The notes beneath the pieces are model-generated. The model saw only the letters and a program-made list of their open reading frames with translations. It had not been told where the DNA came from and made no database searches. This document shows, piece by piece, positions 26,001 through 36,500 of a stretch of DNA of 64,000 bases. The DNA lies in the NCBI GenBank assembly GCA_028015205.1, contig CM051512.1, positions 17,763,139 through 17,827,138 of the forward strand. Reading direction: 5' to 3'. The stretch comes from Mytilisepta virgata (taxonomy: Eukaryota; Mollusca; Bivalvia; Mytilida; Mytilidae). Position numbers and translations under genes: made by a program. Numbering within the stretch: position 1 is the first letter of the stretch; each line of letters starts with the position of its first letter.

Positions 26001-26836
26001 TGATAAAATTCTTTGATACCAATTTTGATGCACATTTCGTAGATTTTTGACTCGATTGTGCTCAAGGCCTATAATTTGTAAAACCAAAATTCCAAATTTG
26101 TTTGGAAAATAAAAAATAGGCATGCGCAATGCAAAAACAACAAATAGTGTGATGAAAATCATTGTACCGGGTACTATGTAATCCTGTTTCATGGGAAGTT
26201 TGGAAATCAGGAAATTACCACGTTTTTTTTCTAATTTTCCTGGCAGAACTTATGGAAATCCATTTATTCTGGAAAACTTGTACATACCAACTTGTTCTTG
26301 TCCTGTCCTGATATTCATTTAATAATAATTAGATAAGGATGAAGTTTTATTGATGCATTCCCCGTATCTTTTTATTTAAATACAAATATATCTTTTTGAC
26401 AAATCATTTCTGTAAATGTGGAAACTTACATCAATGCATGGAATCTCATCTGGAAGGTCAAATCATAAAATAGTTTTCCAGTAACTCTACTTTTCGTTAA
26501 CTAATTTTTAAATTATTAAATTTAGTTAATAAGAATATTATCAAATATTTCAGGGTAAAGAATTTTAAAATGTTCCATTTAGCATGTGGTCCTTATCACA
26601 AAGATGAAGACAAAGTTTTTGAAGAATTACCAACACGATGCGAGACTTTACCAATGAGCCGATTTGACATTATGGAAGGGGACCAGGTCCATATTGATCT
26701 AGATGAGGAAGACTGCTACACGAAACAAAATGGGTTTCTGCATTACATTACGATCAGTTCATACATGAAAAACTACGAAACTACATCTCCTGTCCAGAGT
26801 ACCCCTCCAAAGAATATTGCATTTGTTGTGAAATGA
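14051..26836 (+). CDS. TBCEL: TBCEL, tubulin-specific chaperone cofactor E-like, nine exons
   Basis: Family members destabilise tubulin heterodimers in the cytoplasm. Exons: 14051-14236, 16912-17103, 19270-19408, 19806-19896, 20298-20856, 21173-21231, 22944-23080, 23693-23864, 26554-26836. The joined frame stays open for 605 residues with consistent phases. Leucine-rich repeats lie at about 60-225 and 353-420 (NVVDLDLSGNMLDDW, NIENLVLNG, LPNLQSLILSENPLL, FSNLSSLCLSQTKLQDW). They are followed by RRKLQIA, LPNIKILNGSEV and a C-terminal ubiquitin-like domain (about 478-570) ending in DIMEGDQVHIDL. Vertebrate TBCEL has about 424 residues. The excess is an acidic insertion at ~228-350, wholly inside exon 5, plus short terminal extensions. 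The first donor is ambiguous (14233 or 14236; both keep frame). TBCE itself is less likely because no CAP-Gly domain is present. Confidence 0.95.
14630..15120 (-). mobile_element. LINE C-terminal fragment, decayed
   Basis: Read on the minus strand with frameshifts, the sequence gives ELGRHLNII, then CKFCKED and IHFLLNCKRLEQVRKAL. This is the zinc-ribbon-like tail found after the reverse transcriptase in many invertebrate LINEs. It lies in intron 1 of TBCEL. No reverse transcriptase core is attached. Confidence 0.65.
16479..16608. mobile_element. short MITE with ~24-bp terminal inverted repeats
   Basis: The left end tactgtattttctggacta is matched in reverse complement at the right by taccgtattttctggccta. 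The whole element is about 130 bp and lies in TBCEL intron 1, 300 bp before exon 2. Superfamily not determined. Confidence 0.8.
17401..17593. mobile_element. MITE, tactgtaaattc family, copy 1 (193 bp)
   Basis: The terminal repeats tactgtaaattcagaaatta and tactgtaaattcggaaatta (right end, reverse complemented) are nearly identical over 25 bp and continue into 'ttgcg' runs. It lies in TBCEL intron 2. A longer, more diverged copy is at 22390-22843. Confidence 0.85.
17866..18905. repeat. dispersed element with hairpin end and tandem body, split by a MITE
   Basis: The left end is a strong hairpin (arms atgcccc and ggggcat, 17861-17889), followed by 'ttgtccgtccatccgtacg'. Then come about five ~130-150-bp units containing 'atttctttggaactaagcat' or 'cagtcctcttgtatagta'. 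The last unit is interrupted by a 270-bp TTAA element. The body ends near 18905 with 'catccgtgtctaacagacac'. It lies in TBCEL intron 2. Confidence 0.75.
18487..18756. mobile_element. TTAA-flanked MITE, family B (270 bp), nested
   Basis: Perfect 16-bp terminal repeats, ggtatccggaccataa at 18487-18502 and its reverse complement at 18741-18756, are bracketed by TTAA at 18483-18486 and 18757-18760. The host sequence on either side joins as 'ggttaagttttgtg', which is intact in the neighbouring repeat unit at about 18352. The insertion and its four-base duplication can therefore be read directly. Confidence 0.9.
21290..22195. repeat. dispersed element with ~120-140-bp tandem body, opposite orientation
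   Basis: Units share 'ggtcacaagcttaaattgac', 'aaccttattgtg' and 'catctgcatatggtgca'. The right end carries 'gacggacagacggacggaca' and then cccc/gggg segments ('tatccccgaac', 'tgaggggataata') that pair as a hairpin. It is therefore the same architecture as the block at 17866, inverted. It lies in TBCEL intron 6. Confidence 0.7.
22390..22843. mobile_element. MITE, tactgtaaattc family, diverged copy 2
   Basis: The right end 'gcaataatttgcatatttacagta' and the left part 'ggcgtgcacttattattgcg' (shown in pieces under 20 bases: gcaataatttgc, atatttacagta, ggcgtgcac) match the family at 17401. The interior is enlarged to about 450 bp. It lies in TBCEL intron 6 just before exon 7. Confidence 0.65.
23128..23372. 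repeat. dispersed repeat with tatacgcccc head
   Basis: The head 'tatacgccccgtttggggg' and 'cttgtctgtccgtctgttc' is followed by a single body. The end 'ggggggtatcctttgtgagc' and 'tttgctcacagt' restores a complementary stretch. A related head is at 43676. It lies in TBCEL intron 7. Confidence 0.65.
24300..25170. other. AT-rich part of TBCEL intron 8
   Basis: I see no exon, repeat family or inverted repeat here, only A/T-rich sequence with short homopolymers. A run of nine G residues is at 25182-25191. Confidence 0.4.
25175..25720 (-). mobile_element. Ty3/gypsy-like integrase fragment, decayed
   Basis: The minus-strand frame at 25573-25328 reads GYSPYEVIFGQRPKFPLTD, the segment near the C-terminal end of retroviral-type integrases in Ty3/gypsy pol. 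Upstream, in a shifted frame, the minus strand gives MKTQNWDEIMPAIIFAIN, the preceding integrase block. Downstream, REYLVHISGE can be read. There are no LTRs, and at least one frameshift is present. It lies in TBCEL intron 8. Confidence 0.75.
25918..26310 (-). repeat. dispersed repeat family D, copy 1
   Basis: Shared blocks include 'gatgacatcaagtgtaggta', 'gataccaattttgatgcaca' and 'gcagaacttatggaaatcc'. A near-complete copy is at 29246-29660, and opposite-strand partial copies are at about 49780, 50075 and 57290. The 119-residue frame at 25833-26192 is this repeat. It lies in TBCEL intron 8. Confidence 0.75.
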
Positions 26837-27533
26837 TTTGCTGTGATATTTTGACGTATTTTTATAGACTGTCGCTACTAAAGTAGCTGAATTCCCCATC
26901 CCTTATATTTATTATTTTTTTTTGAGTATAATTAATTTATTGAGTGTATGATATTATGATATTAACAGAACCTATTTGTTTTTCCCGAATCACTGTAACT
27001 TTGATTATCAAAGATACTGTAAAAATGTGGTAACAAGGTACAATTTTCCATTCAATTATTGATCTGATTCGTCAAATTTGTGTAAACATGTGACACATTA
27101 AATTGGAATTACCTGACGTCAAATATTTTGTTTGTGATATCCTCTGTAAATATAAAATCAAATCAAAATGAATGTGAAAATCATATCATGAAACCACAAA
27201 TTAAATTTAATACTTTGGTGCAGTGATGATAACAAATCCGACAGCCAACAGTAGTAGAAAATGGATTGATAGAGATTCCTGTATTGATAAAGTTTTTAAT
27301 GAGCATTTATTTATTTGTTTATTTATTGATCTATTTATGAATTTATTTATATATAATAGATATATTTTTATTTAATTTTTCATTATATTGTCACAGACTT
27401 TTTCTTCTACAGAACGACCATGTAAAGTTTTATCATGGAATTTTGAAAGAAACAATCGTTAACAAATGTTAAAGGTGTACATTGTCAATTGAATACTCAG
27501 TGTATCATACATGTTTTTCCTCTGGTTTCTTAA

Positions 27534-27917
27534 GGATGATCGCTGGTCTAATAGGAAATAAATAGGATTTGAAATAGGTGTTTTAGTTTGAGAGAGCATA
27601 TGAATAGTAAACATATAAGCAAGAATAGGTTCATGTGCTCATTTTAGAGCTATAAGGCCTTGAAAATTTGCAGGAAATGGGTTTTCTCTGGATTTTTCAT
27701 TGTCTTTGCATTGACAACTTAAGTCTCTCAAAAATGTATGAAAAAATAAAAAGGATTTCATTGAATTTTGTCAAATACCATTTTAAGGTATATATGATTG
27801 AATTATAAAAGAAAAAGTGGGGGTTCATTGGCAAAAAATTTCATGTTTAAGAAATGGATAAAACCCAATGATTTCGAAAATCTGACAAAAAGACCAAAAC
27901 ATGACCAGCGAGCATCT
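27534..27917. mobile_element. TTAA-flanked MITE, family A, copy 2
   Basis: This is a close relative of 6744-7134 along its whole length, with left TTAA at 27530-27533. The right end has decayed (catctttag instead of catccttaa). It lies about 700 bp downstream of the TBCEL stop codon, in the 3' region shared with SNRNP25. Confidence 0.85.
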
Positions 27918-28589
27918 TTAGTTATATATATATGCAGGACTGTTTTACATTGAAAAAAAGATGACAAAAAAAAATAGTGCTTTATATTAATATTATTGTA
28001 AAGCCATTCTTTAACCATGTGAAAATAACTTTACCCAGATGCTTCTGTAAATTGCATATTAAGAGTTGTTGCCCATAGAAAAAAGTCAACCCTCTCTCCT
28101 CCTCCTCAGGTAGAGAATTGGTAAAATACAACGTTCAAGCTGATATTCTGAAACTTGGCCATAACTATGAAAATTGCTTTTGATTACATTAGGAGATTGC
28201 TAAATTTCTACTTTTTACATTTTAGATTAATATAAATAGAGACAAAGCTGGAGAAAATAATATCGAACAGTTAATTTGTCATTGAATAATAAAAAATGTC
28301 CAGTCACATTTCTAAATAACATTTGACTCTATCTAATTCCCATAACACATTATTCTTATATGCTTAGTCGAGTTTTGATTTTTGTCTCCATTTACTGAGC
28401 AGTTGTAGTATAGATATTGTTTTGTATAGATTTCTTCACTCATGAGTTTATATTATTTTAGTTTTTCATTATTTCAGTTATTATTCAGATTTTTTTCATT
28501 GAAGAAGGAAAACGTTTCCAAGTCATATTTGTGTCGCCTGTGGAACGCATGGTCAACACATAGGGATCACTATCTGTCGTCTTGTGTCT

Positions 28590-28920
28590 TGTGTCGTCAA
28601 ACTTTTCTTCTATCCTCAGCTACTCATAAACCGCTCAAAGGAATTTGATGAAACTTTCTCTGTGCATTAATCTTAATGCACAGGTGTGCATAAATATTTC
28701 ATTTTTAGAAAATTTTACATTTTTTTTTTTGTAAAAATTGACATTTTTGAAGAAAGGAGGTGGGGGGGGGGGCAAAAATTCTATCCTCAACTACTCCATA
28801 ACCGCTCAAAGCAATTTGATGAAACTTTCTCTGTACATTAACCTTAATGCAAAGGTGTGCATATGTATTTCATTTTTAGAAAATTTTAATATCTTTTGTA
28901 AAAATTACGTCCACAGGCGA
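28590..28920. repeat. two-unit tandem duplication (~185 bp)
   Basis: 'accgctcaaaggaatttgat' at about 28631 recurs as 'accgctcaaagcaatttgat' at 28801, and the following ~110 bp match closely. A poly-G stretch separates the units. Intergenic. Confidence 0.8.
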
Positions 28921-29245
28921 TATGTCTTCCTTGAAAGACTCACACATTTTTTTTTAAATCACTTTTGACGATATTACTCTGAGAATTCAAAGTTAATATC
29001 AGTCTTGCAATTTATAAGCAAATTGTGTCCAAAAATATGCACATTTTGACTAAGGAAAAGAACTGAGAAAACAGCATTATTTTTTTATAGATGTTCCTTT
29101 ATGAATGAAATGGATGATCATGGTTTATTTGTAAAATAAAAATTAATATAGCTGTGATTCCATATTAATGACATATCATTTTATACATGTCTTTACATAC
29201 TCAAATAAACTTTAGCTTCTTGGGATTTTTTTTTTTTTTTTTTTT

Positions 29246-29660
29246 GTGGATGACATCAAGTGTAGGTAGTGTTAACAAAACTACTGGTATTAATGACAGA
29301 CACTTTGATTTGATCTAGTTGATTGTGATAAAATTCTTTGATACCAATTTTGATGCACATTTCGTAGATTTACGACTCATCAATTGTGCTCAAAGCCTAT
29401 AATTTGGAAAACCAAAATTCCAAATTTGTCTGGAAAATAAAAAACAGGCTTGCTCAATGCAAAAGAACAACAAACAGTGTGATGAAAACCATTGTACTAC
29501 GTCATCCTGTTCCATGGGAAATTTGGAAATCAATAACCCATGTTTTTTTCTAATTTTCTTATAAAGGAATGTATCCTTGCAGAACTTATGGAAATCCACA
29601 TATCCTTGCAGAACTTATGGAAATCCACATATTCTGGAAAACTGTGTACATACCTGTTCT
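29246..29660 (-). repeat. dispersed repeat family D, copy 2
   Basis: It matches 25918-26310 over about 390 bp. It contains an extra local duplication of a ~28-bp block 'atccttgcagaacttatgg...' at about 29573 and 29601. Intergenic, between convergent TBCEL and SNRNP25. Confidence 0.8.
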
Positions 29661-30561
29661 TGCATTATGGCAAATGATAACTACTTGACATAATGAATGA
29701 CTAGATGTTTTGTGGAAAGTTCTTTTTATAAATTGTTGAATAGAATCTTTTAGGAAGAATCAATTTTCACTGTCTGCATAAAGAATCTTGCAGATTTTGG
29801 TGTCACTTGAGACTCCTGATGCATCGATATGCCCATGAAATTTATTATAAAACCATCAATTGACAGTACACATAAAAAGTTTACAGCATTTTGTAAATTT
29901 ATTCAATACAATGAATCACTATTCCATAGAAAAAAAACAATTCTATAAATATAACAAAAATGGATTAAAAAATACATTATAAAATTTACAAATCAAAATT
30001 TTCAATCGAATATTTCTGGTCTTAAAACTTTTTTTGTCTTGTCTGAATTGATTTTGAAATCATCAACTGAAAGTATCAAATAAAATTTGAAAACAAAAAA
30101 ACAAGATAAATCCAGATAGACTGAAAACAAGTAATTTCAATGGCAGATATTATCTTATCCGTGCTAATCTCTACCTGTCTTGACAGGTCATGATGAACTG
30201 GATGTCATCAGAATCTAAATCTATATAATGTCAGGAATTAATTGGAACAAAAGCTGTAGGAGAAGTAAAAAATTTATGTATGATAGAGAAACTGTGATCG
30301 ATAAAGTCAGTCTGCAAAAAGCATAATTCCAGTAAAAGCGGAATAAAATAATCTTTGTAATATTAACTGCAGACATCTTGAAATTCCTGATAACTCCCAA
30401 GTTTCATCTGGTCAACCAGTTAACTATTTGTGTATAAGATCTGATGTAAACACTACACAGCAGTTTGTATTTATGAACACATGGTATCAACAATTTCTGT
30501 GTATGCATAAAGTGTTTCTGCTGCTATCATTTTAAATTCTGCCGAAATTTCGTCCATTACA
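29661..30561. other. SNRNP25 3' untranslated and convergent intergenic region
   Basis: No coding exon or repeat family recognised. SNRNP25 transcripts must end somewhere here; I could not choose a polyadenylation site with confidence. Confidence 0.4.
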
Positions 30562-33500
30562 TCATCTTCTATGTTTTCCTTTTTCTTTCAGTCGTTGGAT
30601 AAATGTTACTTCATCTTTGTTTCTGATGCCAAAACTGTAAAAATAAAAACAGAAAATAATACATGTTAATACAGTGGAACTCCCCTAAACAGGCCCCTCT
30701 GAATACCGGATTCTCTGCAAACCGCACACTTTCTTTGGGCCTGGAATTTACAACTTTGTTTTCAAGTAAATAAATCCTCCAAAAACCGGCCCCTCTGAAT
30801 TCCGAATACCGGAGATAATTTCCGGTCTAAAACATATACATTCCTGTCAAATACACCTCTAAAAACCCACCGAACTCTAATTCTCCTCATTGAGAAGCGT
30901 ATTTTAAACAAAGCCTCATTGAAGTGTACAGGAAAACTTCGTTCTTATAAAGGACTTTAACTTGCCATTCTACCAGAAACTAATGACGAAGCTTAAAGAC
31001 TATGATTTCGTAACAGTTAAATAAGAAACAATGCAAATGTAGTAAATATGTAAATTTCATGCCTCATCCGGTCGGATTTCAGTACAATTCGGAACCTCTC
31101 GAAACCAGCACCTCTAAAAACCAGCCAATTTCTACGGTCCCATAGCTTTTCATTTTACAGAGGTTCCACTGAATCTTTTAATTCCTTTATGAAGTGCAAG
31201 GTGATTAACCCTTTTAAGGCTATCTTGAAAGTCTGAGAGGAGATACATTATGATTGGGTTAAGATATTTCTATACTCGAGATTATTAAATTTTAGATTTT
31301 TAACATTTGAGCTTTAGTGAACTATAACCAGAAATCTACGATTACAAAGTTTGCCTCGTTCCCCCACAAATTTTGGTGGGAGGCTGTGTTATTCCCCCGA
31401 GATGCACCCTGACACCAAGTAATATGATTGTAGGTCACTTGGTATCAGAGAACGTAACTTAACCTCAGTCAATGAAGCGTGATAAGTAGGTCAGAATGAC
31501 CTAATTTTGGTGGGAGGCTGTGTTGCTTCTCAGGATGCACCCTGACACCAAGTATTATGATTGTAGGTCCCTTGGTATTGGAGAACTGAACTCGGACGTA
31601 AAGCTTAACACAAATCAATGAAGCACGGTAAGTAAGTCAAAGTGACCTAATTTTATTGAGAGACTGTGTTACTCCCTGAGATGCATCCTCACACCAAGTA
31701 ATATGACTGTAGATCCAATGGTATAGGAGAACTGAACTCGGACATAAAACTTAACATAAGTCTATAAGTAGGTCAGATTGACCTTATTTTGGGAGGAGCT
31801 GAGTTACTCCCCGAGATGCACCCTAACACCAAGTAGTATGATTGTAGGTCCTTTGGTATCAGAGAACTGAACTCGGACATAAAACTTAACCTTAGTCAAT
31901 GAAACATGATTTCAACTTAAAGATATCAGCTATGCACATACAGAGGGAGTATCATTTTCAATTACGCTAATGAAAATTCAAACTTTTAACCTTTTATTGG
32001 ATAAGATTTTTAAAGTTTGATCAGATAGTTATGACAAATTTGTATCATTGGTAAAGAAAATTTCAACTGAATAAATCATTAAATTTCAAATATTTAAACC
32101 CCCAACCGATTCAGACATCATGAGATGTGTGTGTTCAAACATCATTTTGACAATGATGAAAATGGAACTTACTCTTTTAAGTGTTTTTGATCATCTGTTA
32201 ATTTTTCTCCGTTGTAATACAGCCAATATCTTTTCCATATGTATCTCCTAAAAATAATTAGGCATTGATTAAAATTTTGTTAATCAAAAAAGGAAAGATT
32301 TCATTAAAATCCATTGGACAACTTCTGATAATTGACCAAAATTAAAGGGTGACTTAAACCTTGTTTTTGACAGAGGTAAGGCAAAACCTATAAAACAACT
32401 TGGTTTCCAGAACAGGCCTACTACCCTGGAAAGTTTTAAGGCTATATAAAGCAGAACTCTATATGTATATATTCTTAAACATTCAGAAATGTGAATTAGT
32501 ATTAGATTTACAATAAGTGGTATTTGTATCTGGAAGTGTTCTATGAATTTGATGTGTGCAGTATTTTTGCAGGTGTCCTCCCAAGATAATCCCAAAGATT
32601 TCTGATTTAACAAGGATCTCCTTACATAAAGCATATTAAAAAAGTTATCTGGCTTTGCAGTTTTGGAGATTTATGAAATACTACCAATTAGAAATAAGCA
32701 ACTGTTGTCATCTATGAAAAAGAATCTGTTCTGAACTAATACTGGCAATGAGGAACCAGAGTGAGTTATCTTTTCCTAACCAATGTAGGTAAGGGAGATA
32801 ATTAAACTAAATATGGTAATAATTATAATGTACATTACCAGTTTATTTGAGTAATTCCATTGGCCCTTTGTTGTTTGAGATTTACATGTCTTTTTATAGC
32901 ATGCTTTAAATCTAGTACTGTTGCATTCTGGTTAACTACTACAGCTGAAAAACAAATCAGCAACATATTGATTATTTACTGTTAGAAAACTGTTAATTGT
33001 TTGGGAAAAGGGAGTAACTTTTTCATGTATACCTTCTTTGATAGTTTTTATGTTAACAGGGATGATTCCACTCATTTTAAAATCGGTCCCTTTAATTGGG
33101 AATTTTTAAATTCATTGATAATTTTTCAGCAGACTTTTGCCACACCAAGACAACTTTAATATGACTTTCACTAAATATCCGTCTCATCAGTTGCAAGTGA
33201 TCGAGATATCGCTACGAACGCATGTGCTTATTGAGGGTCAATCTGGTCCACTGTTAATACAACTACAATCATAGTAAACATTGCTGTAGTGACTAAATCT
33301 TATGTTTACAATTGTAAGAATCATTATGTACTCATTTTCAGATTCTAACATTGTTTTTTTCTCTTTGGAAATTTAAATTTTCCTCATTTTGGGGCCGCTG
33401 AAAAATTTTGGGGACACTTAGTGGCCCCAAATGATACAGTACAATAATCCCTGCTTAATTTTACCACTTTCAGTAACTTTAGCTTTTAATCTGCTATTTA

Positions 33501-36500
33501 TGTTGTTTTTTCAGCCTTGGTAGAACTGACAATTTTTTTAAAAGACAAAATATGCATATCTTATATATGTATTTGTATAATATACTTGTAAAGCGAGGAG
33601 CTTGTGGAAAAATATGATAGATTAATGTATGGTGTTTCGAATTAAGAAAAAAATACAATGTGACACTTTGCTTTCAAGACTTCCAAATACATCATTTCAT
33701 GCATGATAATGCATTTTATCCTGCAGCTCTGCTATATGAGCAACCAAAATACATTGACTGCATATTCAAAAGTGATACATTGTATAATACAGTCACAGAC
33801 TGTATATTACTTTTACTGTGACATCATAGTACAAAACCTTCAATTTTACTTAAGATGTCGTGAAATGTGACAGTTTTGCAGTCTTTTTACATTGCTCGCT
33901 TAATTCAGAAATTAACTGTTTTCCAGCTATTTTTGACAGATTTCATGTTGCAGGATAAACAGAATATGTGTACATTGTATCTTAATATTAAAAAAATTTT
34001 TGAACACTGCACATAAACAGGTGAGAAAATCTTGGCAAGCCCTACATTTCTACCCTTTTCTAAGCCTTGTCCAAACAAATTTCCGAGACAATGTACATAT
34101 TTTATAAATTTTGTGATGAAGAATTCTGATATTGTAGATGTCCCAAAACTGTTTTGTTTTCTCACGTTCAATATGGACGTATTTACATCTGATTAAAAAA
34201 TTATCTTGGGCTGGGTAGGTCTGGAAAAAGACATCTTTGGTAAAAAAAAAAATAGATCTTCAAACCTTCCATAGATTTTGCAACTAAGAAAATCCTTACG
34301 TAGAACTTCATTATCAGCTCTTCTGACATTGACCAACATTGCTTGTCCATGTTCTAGAGCTATGTAGTTGTTTATTTCTTCTAATGTTACTTGTGGTGGC
34401 AGATCATATAACAGTGGGTCGCTCTAAAGAGGAAGAAAAAATTAAACTTATTTTTTAACATGGTACTTGTGGAAGTTCCTGAGATCATGCAACAAAGGAT
34501 CACTCTTAACAAAAAGTCAAAAAATATACTGAGCATTAAAAATCTACACAAATAAATCTTTATTTATAACAAGAAAAATAAATTGAAATGGTGAGCTGTC
34601 AAAAGGGGCGTAAAACGACTAAAATGTATGGAATACACAAGTCGAACAAAACCAAATATAAAATCGTAAAAAACAACAACAAACTAAAAAGTTCAAAATA
34701 CCCAATGTTTCGACCAATATGGTCTTGATCACGAGCATGTAAAAAATAAAAATAAAAAGGTGTTGACTCTTTGAAACCCAGAGCGAGACTGAGTCCGTAC
34801 ATAAAAAGTAAACTAAAACAAAATATTAAAAAAATTTTTGACGTGTGTGTCGATCAGTATGCCCCTTTTGACAGCTCACCATTTCCATTTATTTCTCTTG
34901 TTATCTATTGTCGCATCAGCTGTTTCGCAACATACTTAGTTTTTTGTTCAAATCTCTATTTACACCATTCTGCTGCTGAAGAAGCAAATTTTACTGCATG
35001 TTAAAATATCAAATCCTTATAAATTCTGGTACATGTAATTCAGGAAAAAAAGTCACAAAAAAAAATTTAAGCAAAAAAAAGGAAACAAAATCTAAATTTT
35101 AGATAGATTTTTCATAAATGTCCACTTTTCTTGAGGTATTGGATTTGAGTTATCTCCCATCTAAAATTCAGACATTTTTTTAAATACATTCTTTTGCATT
35201 TTCATCACATTGCCATTGGTTTAAACATATGAATGTATTTGATCTGTAAATGGTATACATTTACATGTAATATAATGTTTCTGATCACAAACATTTTGAA
35301 AAAAACTGAACTCATGGGCATAACTTACTGAAATGATATCTGCAAGTGTACTTTGGACTTTTATCATAACTTCTTGATGACTGAGAACAAGATCACCACC
35401 ACATTCCTCCCCATCTTCCTCTATCTGGCTGTCTTCAAGACTTTGTTCTTCTTCCTTTAATTCTTTATCATTACTGTCAACTGTGTCATTTGTTTCACAT
35501 ATTTTTCCAGTTTCACTTCTCTGGCTTTGTTCAACGTCATGAGATTCTAGTGTGTTTATAGTTTTTCCTGATGAAGTTGACTGAGATTCATGGACATCTG
35601 TATTGCCCTTATTTGAGTCTAATGACTTTACAACCTATAAAATATTTAAAGTACAAAACTGAAATATATGTAAATTTCTATCATCTATAGAAAGTGACAA
35701 ACAACATTAAAGAATTCTCAAATATTTATAGCACATGACTGAAAAATGTTTGTTTGTTTAGTTGGGGTTTTACGCCGTATTCAGCACATCTGGCTATTTT
35801 GCGGCGGCCAGTTTTTATTGGTGGAGGAAGCCGGAGAACCCAGAGAGAACCACCGACCTTCGGTAGGGACTGAAATATGAGTTTGTTACAAAATTAAAGG
35901 CTAACTGATAGCTCCAAATTACTTCTTTATAGTAAGATTAAAAAAGATTATAAAATTTCAAATTACTTGAAAGATGAAAAAAACTTCAAAATTAAGCAAG
36001 CTCTTAGTAAACTACGTTTGAGTGATCATTGGTTACATATAGAATGGGTAGATATAAAAATATCCCTAGACCACAACGATTGTGTAATATCTGCCATGTA
36101 CTGGAAGACGAGCAACACTTCCTTCTTGACTGTGATAAATATAAAGATTTTAGAATTACCCTTGTTAATAGTATAAAAGATAAGCATAATAATCTTTGTC
36201 TCCCTTGGAAAAATATTTCTCTTTACTTTTTTTGTTTTTTTTTTTGCTTACTTAACCTTATGGGTACATATGCATTTAATAAAGCTTTTAAATACATTAA
36301 TGATTAGAGGATGGTGTAAAATGTTTCTACCATCATTTGTATGGAGCAAACTGCATGCATACATGTACTTTGTCAACGAATTTTAAAATTAGCAGTTCTG
36401 TATATAAATATATGGACTGATTGAAAGATAGAGTCAGAAAATACAAACAATTAGCTTTTACATGTATGTCTATTTAGCATACATATGGTCACGATACAGA

